Source of the DNA: Morchella semilibera
Lineage: Eukaryota; Ascomycota; Pezizomycetes; Pezizales; Morchellaceae
Direction of reading: 5' to 3'
Assembly (NCBI GenBank): GCA_009192285.1
Contig: WBVU01000004.1
Location: 682,001-746,000, forward strand
Length of the DNA stretch: 64,000 nucleotides
Below, in pieces: positions 49,042 to 59,220 of the stretch. The position numbers and the translations under genes are program-made. Each line of letters begins with the position of its first letter. The first letter of the stretch is position 1. A model generated the notes under the pieces. That model saw only the letters and a program-made list of their open reading frames with translations, had not been told where the DNA came from and ran no database searches.

Positions 49042-50750
49042 ACTTAATCATATTGTGATACGGAGCTTCCTCCTCCTCCGGCTTGTCTTTTTATAGGGTG
49101 GAGCTCCTAAAGGTATGGTATTGGTAGACTCTGGGGGTTTCTTTATCCCCGGGAATCGGGAGTTATCTTTAGTTAGGCGTTTTTGGCATAGGTGAAATCG
49201 ATAACTGAGGTCTAAAAATGGAATTTTGTAACGAGTGACGGGCTGTGAAGCGAGGTTTTTCAATTATTGTCTACTACCTACAAAGCGAAGACAACAGTAA
49301 ATATGGGTGTTGAATAGCATTGCGTTTCTCCATCACTGCTACAAATATTCACCAAATTAGTGTTATCTCTTGGGTTGTTGAAACTTGCGGACCCCCTACT
49401 TTCCTTATTTGGAGGTCTATGAAGTGGCTCAGCAACCCGGCCATAAACTATCACTCGGACCTGGATAGCCACACACTGATTTTTTCGGTAATTACTTGGG
49501 TAGTCCAAATGGTAAGTGACAAGAGAATTAAGCGAGTTTGAGAGCACATGCTTAAGACCTGGGTGAAGATAAAATCCGATATTGTGGCGAGGAGCAAGCT
49601 TCACAGCTAGGTCAACGCACTGATTCTTGCAATTCTGCGAGTCGAATTTTTTGTGCGAAGAACATGTAAAAAAAGAGGGCTTGGTTGGCTCCTGTTTTAC
49701 CCATTGTTTTGAATGGAGGACAGTTGGCTGCACCGAGTGAGAAACTATGATTGATATGCCCCTCTCCTCACTACGAGGAATAGGAGTAGCTAGGTTAGGT
49801 CATTGTCAGAATGTTTGCTGCTGTGGAAAACCGGAACATTTAAGCTGTGTACACTTTGGGCGACTGACAAGTGTACTCATAATATATCACTCGGCACAAG
49901 AGCATCTGCTTTGTTTCTATTTTGGTTCCTTAAGTTGATGGGAGGGCGAAAAAAGAGGGAGATGTATTAACTACATGCAGATATAATTTGTATTGATGAG
50001 GAGTCTAGTAACGCTAGGGTACTATGGGAGGGATGGGATTGCTTAAGTACATGTATTTACATTGGAGAGCCGCTATAATAAGTGGTAATTACATTAATCT
50101 CACGAAACAGCACATGACTGAAGACAGGCTACATTCGGCTCGTATTAGCCCTAAGTTAGGGCTAGGACTTTGTCTACATGTGCATGTACATAAGATGCGT
50201 GTGCCCCCTCTTTTTTTCTTTTCCTCCTTCCTCTTCCTCCCCCTTCTTCCCCATCACTCCTAGTACTATCGTCAACACCAGATGGGTCAATGCAAGTCTG
50301 TCCACCACGTGCTCCTATTTCGTCCACCACTAGTATTTAGGTTACTAGAATGGGTTTAGTTTTTTGGTTATAATATTCTTTCGGCTCTACGAATAGCGGT
50401 CTATCAGTGTAAGTGCGTCCTTCTAAACATCTCGTTCCATCGAAGCATTTCAAGTCCCTATTATTTTCTCTACGACAACCATCCAGTCATGGGTTCTATG
50501 GATTCTGGGGCCTGCTAACTGTAACAAATTGGGTTGAAATAAGCATGTAGGGTGCCGGTGTTTCTTGAAGACATTTGGATAATGAACGAGAAACAAGGGG
50601 GTAAAAATACTTATCCACTTTACACTCACTCTATTGATTAGGTAAGTGTCTTAAAAGTTATTATAACTTGATTCTGAGAGCATTCAGCCATTAATAAGTA
50701 CCAGAGCTATCCTGTTTTCTCGACTTTTAATCCCACCCAAGATGAAGCAT
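49042..50750. other. Intergenic region
   Basis: No supported gene. A 151-codon ORF at 49278-49733 (minus) has no recognisable features. One TACATGTA palindrome lies near 50048. Confidence 0.4.
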
Positions 50751-51240
50751 TTTTTCACTTCCGTTCTTTTTGATCAGGTAGGGCGGTTTCAACGTTCGAA
50801 TTGAAACTCGAATTGAAATAACCCTACCTGAACTAGAGAAGGGAGTGTGAGATTTGCTATCTTAGATTGTCCCATATTATCGGCTTATTTTTGCCCTTGT
50901 TTAGACGACAGTTGAGATGCCCTGCCTGAGCTAGAAAAGGGTACAATGGACTTTTCAATTCTTGCAGCGTGGGCATATGCCCGTTAGTTTTTCACTTTCG
51001 TTCTCTTGACTAGGTAGGGCAGTTTCAACGCGCGAACTTAAGTTTGCATTGGAGTTCCCTACCTGGACCAGAAAAGGAAGCGTGGGAAACTTGATTCATT
51101 GCCATTACAGCTTTTATGCATGTCCCGTTACCCATTACTTGTTTTTCGCATCCGTTCTCTTGATCATGTAGGGCGGTTTCAACGCGCAAACTTAGGTTTA
51201 CATTGGAATTCCCTACCTGAACTAGAGGAAGGGAGTGTGA
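50751..51240. repeat. Repeat cluster of three hairpin-type units plus a half unit
   Basis: A unit of about 100 bp occurs at 50751-50850, 50989-51087 and 51142-51240, and a right-half remnant at about 50919-50945. Each starts TTTTTCaCTTcCGTTCTc, then GGTAGGGCGGTTTCAACG, and ends CCCTACCTGAACTAGAG plus GGGAGTGTGA, with small changes between copies. GGTAGGG near the start and CCCTACC near the end are complementary, so each unit can fold into a hairpin; copy 1 has a further inner GTTTCAA/TTGAAAC pair. Spacing is irregular (about 238 and 153 bp), so this is not a simple satellite. Confidence 0.75.
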
Positions 51241-51638
51241 TGAACCCAGCCGTTTATCCGACCTCTTTTTTCCCCCTCCTTTTTTCTTGTTGGACTTAAT
51301 TCAACTAGAATAATTCAGCTAGAACAATTCAACTAAAACTACTGATATCATGAGATAGGAGAAGGAAGTGGAAGGATGGAGGGGATGAGGGGGGGCGTAG
51401 CCCCCAATAGCAGCTGTAATACAGGCCCGGGGGGACTTGATATCCATACCTCAAGGTAGAGTAGTACCTACAACTCGCGGCCGCGAGGTGCTACCCTAGT
51501 CTACTATGTACTACATGTAGATTACATCCTTTTGCGCCCCGCAATCTATTGGTTGAGGGTGACGGGGGTATTGACCAAGCACGACAACATGTACGTACCG
51601 TGGTTTACATAACTCGCGGTTAAATGATAAAAAAGCCG
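51241..51638. other. Spacer between repeat cluster and SINE copy 2
   Basis: No gene seen. Contains a TACATGTA palindrome near 51515 and an AATTCAACTAGAA-type short repeat at about 51298-51335. Confidence 0.4.
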
Positions 51639-51820
51639 GCAACAAAAGACTTATGTGAAGAAGTATTCATCCCTCAAGAGCGTCGCTACCATGTTGGGCT
51701 TTCTCATCACTGCTCCCACCAGGATTTGAACCTGTCGTGGTCATATGACGAAGCCCAGTGTATTACCACTAGGCCACGCCACGATGTTTTTGTTTGTGTC
51801 GTTGTGGTTTATGAGCCCCC
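51639..51820 (-). mobile_element. tRNA-derived SINE-like element, copy 2
   Basis: Second copy of the element at 11795-11974, same orientation, with differences mainly in the leader, in the region between the boxes (GACGAAGC here, GGCGTAAC there) and at the tail end. A box TGGCCTAGTGGTA and B box GGTTCAAATCC are unchanged. Outside the stated limits the two loci share no similarity, which defines the element ends at about GGGCTCAT on one side and a TTTTGTTGC-like end on the other. Confidence 0.65.
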
Positions 51821-52163
51821 TTGTGGAAAGATCTCCTTGGCAACGCATCAATACATAACCGCTCCCGGAAGGTCCTGGCACTGTCTGTTGATTCTAAATT
51901 GTAAAGGTATATACACAAACAGCCGCCGCAGTAGTCGGTGTGGCCTCGTATTCAAGTACAGCGAAGAACATTTTGGGCCAAAAACGAAACTTAATTAGAC
52001 ATGTGTTAAGAACCTGAGGTACAAAAATACCCTGAAGAGTACCACGGCCCCATAAATCACATTAAATGAGCCAATCAATCAATCAGTCTTACAAGTCACA
52101 AGTGGTCACTCGCCCAACATGAACACTTGTGCCACGGGAAACATTCGGCGAAGCTAGTACTGA

Positions 52164-52172
52164 TTAGGGTTA
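52164..52172 (+). promoter_or_regulatory. TTAGGGTTA box upstream of rpl5
   Basis: Matches the telomere-like motif bound by Tbf1-type factors, which control ribosomal protein genes in several fungi. It lies about 455 bp before the start codon, rather far for a fungal core promoter, so this is only a candidate. Confidence 0.25.
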
Positions 52173-52237
52173 ATGTACCCGTCAGGGTGAGGACAGAGTC
52201 TATAGACTCCAGAAGACCTATAACAAAGCCCCTCTTT

Positions 52238-52266
52238 CCCTCTCTCTCTCTCCCTCTCTCTCTCTT
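52238..52266. repeat. TC microsatellite
   Basis: Interrupted CT dinucleotide run in non-coding DNA upstream of rpl5. Confidence 0.8.
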
Positions 52267-52624
52267 CCCCTTCATACTTCATGTGGGAGAAGAATAACGT
52301 TCCCGATCCCTGCCCAGCGCCAAGCAGCCAATGATTTCCAGAGCAACAAAATTCAGCCCCTGGTACCAAAGTGCGGAAACAAGGGAATATCTAGAGATGG
52401 AAATTGGAGAAAATAAAAGTAAAGGGTCTATTTCAATAAAAGCCCTTATCTTGATCTTTTAGGCCGTCACAGATCGAGATTGTAAAGAACGCACAGCACC
52501 ATGCACGGTGGGATGAGAGTAACTTGAATGGCAACGGCAGCAGTCATTATTAGACCTTGAATCGGCCAGGAAACAGCGGTCAACGACGAACTAGTACTAG
52601 AATAACTGTCAGTAAAAGATCATC

Positions 52625-54004
52625 ATGGTATGTAGACCCCTAGATCATCATGGTAGAAACATCAAAATAGTTGGGCTTCTCTACTAAAACCCTTCACAGC
52701 CGTTCCAAAAGAAAGTCAAATCCAATGCCTACTTCTCGCGGTACCAGACAAAATACCGCCGCAGACAGCAAGGAAAAACCGACTACTACGCCCGAAAGCG
52801 CCTGATCACCCAGGCAAAGAACAAGTACAATGCCCCAAAATACCGGCTAGTTGTACGCTTCTCCAACCGCGATGTATGTCCCCCTTCTCATATCTGGCAC
52901 AACTCACTCCATTCCCAGGCTCTTGTCTGCACAGGAGCGATAAAAATTAGAAGAAAAAAAAAGATCCAAGAAAGCCCGGTACCTCAATCATTCGCAGAAA
53001 TTCTAGAATACAGTCAGCAGAAATGCTCAATTCTACGAACGAAGCTTTATGCAAAGATTCACTGTGAATGGAGGTGGGCTAACCGTAACTCTGCCCCTTG
53101 GCCTCTCTTCCCTAACCCCAGATAATCTGTCAAATCGTCTCCGCCGCCATCCTCGGCGACGTCGTCCTTTCCTCCGCCTACAGCCATGAGCTGAAGCGCT
53201 ACGGCATCAAACACGGCCTCACAAACTGGGGTGCCGCCTACGCCACAGGCCTCCTCCTCGCACGCCGCACCCTCGTCAAGCTCGGCCTCGACGAAACCTT
53301 TGAGGGCGTCACCGAGGTCGATGGCGAGTACAAGCTCACGGAAGAGTGCGAGCACGACGGGGAGACTAGACGCCCGTTTAAGGCGCACTTGGACGTCGGC
53401 TTGCATAGGACCTCGACTGGCGCGAGAATCTTTGGCGCTATGAAGGGTGCTAGTGATGGCGGCTTGTATATCCCGCATAGCGAGAGTAGGTTCCCGGGTT
53501 TCGATATCGAGACCAAGGAGCTGGATGCCGAGCTATTGAGGAAGTGAGTTTGCTCCGCCCCCGCCCCGCTGCTAGCGCTCTCGCAACTGTGGCCGCGGCA
53601 TTGGAGGATTATGACGCTAACGCGGCAGTAGGTACATATTCTCCGGCCATGTCGCGGAGTATATGGAGACCCTCGCCGACGATGACGAAGAGCGCTACAA
53701 ATCGCAGTTCGGCAAATACATCGAGAGCGAGATTGAAGGTTTGTTCTTTTCTGTCACTGATTCCTCTTCTTCTAATGCACTACATACACTGACATAGCAA
53801 ACAGCCGACGGCCTCGAAGAGGTTTACGAGAACGCACACGAAAAAATCCGCGCCGACCCAAACCTGGCCGACCCAGAACGTGACACTAAGGGCAAAGAGC
53901 ACTGGAAATCTGAGAGCGAGAAGTTCAGACTTAAGAAGAAGAGCCGTGAACAGAGGCGTGACGCTGTTAAGGCAAAGATCGCAGAGGCAAAGTCTGCTGC
54001 TTAG
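52625..54004 (+). CDS. rpl5: 60S ribosomal protein L5 (uL18)
   Basis: Large-subunit ribosomal protein that carries 5S rRNA into the ribosome. Exons 52625-52627, 52700-52873, 53122-53543, 53632-53738 and 53805-54004 join in phase to 301 aa, the normal length. The first exon is just the start codon, ATG|GTATGT, a layout common for ribosomal protein genes in fungi. The protein reads [20 protein letters not shown], then [73 protein letters not shown], all L5 hallmarks, and ends in a basic coiled stretch and AEAKSAA. The second intron (248 nt) is longer than the others; I found no snoRNA boxes in it. Confidence 0.97.
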
Positions 54005-54431
54005 GTTTACATAGTTCACTTGCTGTAACTATTCTCTTCCCCCTTAGGGACCATCAGTTAAACGTCGTTTGGGATTTGGGTTTGGGTGTGGGTCCGAATC
54101 ACATGTGCCTCTGTGATAAATGTGGAACGACTCCGACTATCTGAGCTATGGTGTTGGACGACAAGTCATAAAAATTGATTATCTGTGGTATAAGAAAGAT
54201 CTAAATGATACTTTTCAACCTAAATTACCACTCCTTCTTAGTCCTGCTTTTGGTACACACCCCCGGACATATACAGTCGTCATCAAGATATCAAATATTG
54301 AAAGTATAAAAAAGCTTATCCATGGCTCGAAGTCAAAAAAGTAAAAGAAAAAGGAAATAAAAACAGATGCAACACAGCTATAATAAAATTCTAAGAAATG
54401 CACGATAGAAAATACACTACAAGTCACCAAT
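54005..54431. other. Convergent intergenic interval
   Basis: Between the 3' ends of rpl5 and the sulfite reductase gene. AT-rich, with no gene seen. Confidence 0.5.
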
Positions 54432-57400
54432 CTACTCCTCGTCGGCGTCTTCCTCAGCAACCTATTAATCCAATTAGCATCAAATTCCATCACAACTAGG
54501 TAAAGTTAGAAACTTACATCGTCGTGGAACGTCTTTCCCTCTGTAGTAGGCTTAATCACCCCAATCCTAATGCAGAAGTCACCAAACCTCTCGCCATCCT
54601 CCTTCTCCAAAGCATAACGCTTGAACAGAGGCTTTAGGATCTCTAGAATCTCTTCCTCCTTGATAGAGCTTCTGTAGAGCTTGTTGAGTCTCTGTCCATG
54701 GTAACCACCACCAAGATACATGTTGTACGCTCCGTAGGCCTTTCCAACGAAGGCAACCTCGGCCAGCCATGGTCGGGCGCAGCCGTTGGGGCAGCCAGTC
54801 ATTCTCATGACGATCGAGTCGTGGCGAAGACCTGCCTCCTCAAGAACGCCCTCAAGCTTGCCGATAAGAACAGGCAGATATCTCTCACTTTCCGCCATAG
54901 CAAGACCACAGGTGGGGAAAGCAACGCAGGCAGACGAAGACAGCCTTAATCCGGAGAACTGGTAGTTGTCGAGCTTGTACTTGGCCATAAGGTCCTTCAT
55001 CGCTGACAAGTCGGCATCATCGACGTTGCTAAGGATGAGGTGCTGGTTACCAGTAAGGCGGAATTCACCCTTGTGGACCTTTGCAATCTCGCGGAGACCA
55101 GTCTTCATGGGGAACTCGGGGGTGTCCTCGATACGTCCATTCTCAATAAAGAAGGTGAAGTGGTTCTTGCCGGTCTCGTCCTTCTGCCACCCGAAGGTGT
55201 CAACGTTGGACTCAAAGTGGAAGGGCCTGGCCTCCGCAAACTTCCAGCCGAGAAGCTCCTCAACCTTGCTGCGGTAGACGTCGACACCCATGTCATCGAC
55301 AGTGTACTTTAGACGAGCATGCTTGCGGTTCTTGCGGTCACCGTGATCACGCTGGACCAACATGACCTTCTCGCAAACAAGGTGGATACGCTCGATGTCG
55401 GCGAAACCAAGCATACTACCAGTTCGGGGGTATGTCTTCTTGTTGTTGTGAGTGACACCCATACCACCACCAATCAAGACGTTATAACCAGCAAGCTTGC
55501 CGTCAGCGCCCTTGATGGCGATCAAACCAATATCGTGTGCGTAGACATCAGTGTCATTGTGTGGAGGAACGGCAATGGTGATCTTGAACTTTCTGGGTAG
55601 GTAGGTTGGGCCGTATAAAGGCTCGTGGTCAACAATGGCATCACCGGCAACCTGGACCTTCTTATCATTCTCATCCTGGAGCCAGATCTCGTGGTAGGCG
55701 GTTGTGGCGGGGAGGAGGTGGTCGCTGATGCGCTGGGCTGAAGCCTGGACCTCGTTGTGGAGGGCGGTGTTTGTGGGGAGAGAACTGCACATAACGTTAC
55801 GGTTGACATCTCCACAGGCGGCGAGGGTGGTCATGAGGGCTTTATTGATGTCCTGCATGGAAGCCCTCAAATTCCTCTTAAGAACACCATGGAACTACTT
55901 GATGTTAGCAATTGAGATGGCAAGAATTTTGGTAGTATTTTTGGCTACAAACCTGGAACGTCTGTCTGGTAGTTAGCTTCATAGTGGTGTTACCCCACGC
56001 GTTGCTGATATCATCCATCTGAATCCACTGCTTAGGAGTTGAGATACCGCCAGCCAGTCTGCATCGGATCATGAAAGAGTATGCAGGCTCCAGTCCCTGG
56101 GCCTTGCGCTCATCTCTTAAATCCCTATCATCCTGCATGTAAGTACCGTGGAACTTAGTGAGCTGCTGGTCGCTGGCAGAAATCTGGCCAGTGCTCTCGT
56201 CCTTCAGACCCTCTGCGATGGTACCACGGAGGAAGTTTGAGGCAATCTTGATGTCCTCGTTGGTAATTGGGGCAGGTTCATCCGGGAGTCCGTCAACTTT
56301 GTCAACACCGAGAGCAGTCCATATCTTAGGCTCCCATTCTGAGTATGCAGTCTGATAACCATCGGGGTCCTGGTCGTTACCAAGACCAATATCAGCAAGC
56401 TTCTTGGCTCCAAGGTCGGCAATCCTCTTGTCAAGGTCTTTCCCGGGCTTGTTGTAGTAGTGCTTGTCCTCCTTGCGAGGCCAGTAGTGGCTATCACCAA
56501 GAGCGAAAACAGAGTAGTTGACACCAGCCAAGTCCAAGTCGGTAGAGTTCTTCACGGCAATCCAGAAAGCATGACCATTCTGGGGGAATTCACCCTGACC
56601 GGCGGTGGAAGTGATGAAAACAACGTTTTCCTCATTGGAAAGATCTTCAAGAGGGTATTCCTCCATGGACATAGCCAAGGTTTTGAGACCCCTAGCCTTA
56701 CCACGTCTCGCCAATCTCTTAGCAAGATTCTCTGCGTTACCACCATCAGATGCGAAAAGGATGGTCAATGGGGGTCCAGATAGTCCCTCAAGGAGCTTGT
56801 TGTAGGCGTCCTTAGCCTTACGCTTCTGTTGGTGCCTGACCTCAGTTCCGTAGGAGCTAGCAACGTTGGCAGCAAACTGGGGATTCCTCTTGGCAAGCTG
56901 AGACAAGTGGTTGTCACGCTTCAAAAATTCCTTCAGCTCGTTCTTGATCCTCTCAGAGTCAAGGTTGAAGTTAACACCACCCTTTTCTTCGCCATTAGGA
57001 TCCCAGCGGTACAATGGCCAGTAACCAAGGTCGACAGCTTTCTTGGTCTCCTGCAAAACCGTGAGAGCCGAGTCATCCTCTTTATTGTAGGGAAGGTACG
57101 CAACAACAACTGAGGGCCCTTCGAACTTGTCGGCATCAATCATGGCGTGTAATACCTGAGTGTAAGAGCTGTAGACGGCGACGGAAGCAACATATGAGTT
57201 TCCAAAGTTCATAGCGTACAGACCAATGTCCTTCTTTCTCCGTGAGGAATCAGCAGCAGCGTGCTCTGAATATGGCTGTGAGTCGATAACAAGCATGTTG
57301 ATGTTGATACCAGAAGCAATGACATGGTGAACACCGGAGTTACCAAGATCATAGGCCCAGGCATCAGATCCTACGAGCCAGTGCGACTGCTTGTAGAAGA

Positions 57401-59220
57401 GAGCCTTATCAGCCAAAAGTTCAAGAGCAACTTTAGAGCCGTCGGCTTCCAACTTCTCAACAATGTCATCTGCTAGGCTAGCACTCTTCTCCGGGTCCTC
57501 TGCAACCAGAAGCCACTTTGAAAGAGCTTCACCAGGAGCAGCGGTAGAGAATTCGCTAGACTTGGCTAACTCTTCGACCCTCTTAACGAAAGCCTGGCGT
57601 TTCTCAATTCTGGCCAAAAGAGAACCGTAACCGTATTCGGGGCTAGCGGCGATGGTTGCTGAGATTCCAGCGTGGGGTTTGTCGAGAGAGTTGGCAACGT
57701 GCAATCGCTTGCCAAACAACTGATCAAGAATCTTCATGTATGCTGTCTCAACAGCCGGCTGCTCAACTTTAGACTCTGTAAACTCAGGACCCTCTGCTAA
57801 GCCAACAAACAAGTTCTGCACTGGGGCCTCCGCCTTCAAGTTCTGAACAATCCCGCGTACTGCCTGGTTAACAGTCTCCGAGTTGATGAAGCCCAACTGG
57901 TGTCCAACGACAACAGGGGCGCCTTTAGCAGCCGGTCCGGCGCGGAGACATGTAAGCAGGTCTAGGAACAGAGGGCCCCATCGGGTGGTCTTCTTCTTGA
58001 TCTGTTCCAAAACCGCAATTTTGTTAATTGACTTGGGGAGGCTGTCGGCTAATCTGGTACCGAACCATGGGCGGTAGAGTCTTGAGAAAATCACGCCAAC
58101 CCGCGAGTAATCCTCCTCGGATGACAATGCCTCAATGGTGGACTGGAAAAGCTTGGTGGTTGAGCCAAAAACAAAAAGTGCAATGTTCGCGTTCTTGGGG
58201 CCTTGGTACTCGAAAACGTTGTATGAACGGCCAGTGATCTGGCTGATGATCTCAAAGATGCCCGAAACGTGCTTGTAGATGTCGTCGGAGGTGACAGCAC
58301 GGGAGCTAATTACCTCCTCCAGAGATAATGCTGAGAGAGAAGGCTCTGTGCTCTTGTCCCCGATAGTGCTTGTGCCATTGCTGTTTGCGGTAGTAGAGAT
58401 TTCGCTCGCAGGGCTGGCGATACCACTGACAACGGTGCTTGCGCCATTGGACGCTACTGGGGGCTTTGTCTGTTTTGTCTGTGCTACTACGCCATCATCT
58501 GCATACAAGCTGCTTGAGTCAATTGATTGAGACTGGAATGTTCTTGCGGCAGTCTTGTCCAAAACCTTGTCCATCAGAGCCTGGTCTTCAATCTCAATTG
58601 GTTTGTCCGCTCCTGAAGAGGCAAAGAAATGAACAACTGCCTTTCCGGTCTTAATCGCAAGGGCATGAGCTGTTACGGCCATGTCCTGAGCCTCCTGGAT
58701 TGACTCTGACTGGAGGAGGACTAATCCCGTCTGTCTAATTGCTGTGATACCGGAGTAGTCCGGGAATTCCGCCGGCTGCATTGAAACATGAAGAACGACG
58801 GGGTAATTGATTAATTTGTATAGGTGAGGTATTGAGGAAAGCAAGATATCTGAAGTTGTTGTAACAGAGACGAGCTTGCCTGACCGAATGGGCTGGAATA
58901 CTGAGAGCAAAGGGTCCGCATTTTGACGGATGATGTGGACCTCCGGGGCTGGCGCCAGAGCTCCCTTTGCTCCAGTTGAAGCAAGAGTCTCAAGCTGGGA
59001 AGAATATGCTGAAGCAGCCCCTAGGGATGACTGAACAGAAACAACAACATCACTAGAGAGGTATGCGATTCTTGCGACTGCAATTATGGTCGTAATGTCA
59101 GCAACCAACGATCATTGATCCAGTGTAGCGAGACTACCGTGAAGGATTGTTTGTGATATTAAAAGGTTAACAAGACGTACCTGCCTCCTCCGGAGTGTTC
59201 AAAGTTCCAACCGAAGCCAT
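54432..59220 (-). CDS. Sulfite reductase (NADPH) beta subunit, Met5/SirA type
   Basis: Hemoprotein subunit that reduces sulfite to sulfide in sulfur assimilation, feeding methionine and cysteine synthesis. Exons 59220-59181, 59077-55953, 55894-54518 and 54461-54432 join in phase to 1523 aa, as expected for fungal Met5/Ecm17/SirA. It starts MASVGTLNTPEEAVARIAYL. The N-terminal half resembles pyruvate-ferredoxin oxidoreductase-type domains. A flavodoxin-like domain follows at about residues 780-935 (ILFASDGGNAENLAKR, FITSTAGQGEFPQN, SVFALGDSHYWP). The C-terminal hemoprotein part has the siroheme/4Fe-4S ligands CVAFPTC and, later, CPNGC (about residues 1378, 1384, 1423 and 1427). A final 10-codon exon adds the acidic VAEEDADEE. 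Intact and under likely sulfur control (see the upstream sites). Confidence 0.97.

Larger units (their letters stand above)
51821..52624. other. Upstream region of rpl5
   Basis: Presumed promoter of the ribosomal protein gene. Contains TTAGGGTTA at 52164-52172 and a TC microsatellite at about 52238-52266. Confidence 0.5.

Noticed and set aside
49278-49733. 151-codon ORF on the minus strand
   Set aside because: Composition is close to random and there is no recognisable motif; not supported without homology or expression data.
52874-53121. snoRNA in the long second intron of rpl5
   Set aside because: Ribosomal protein introns often host snoRNAs, but I found no C (RTGATGA) and D (CTGA) box pair or H/ACA layout here.
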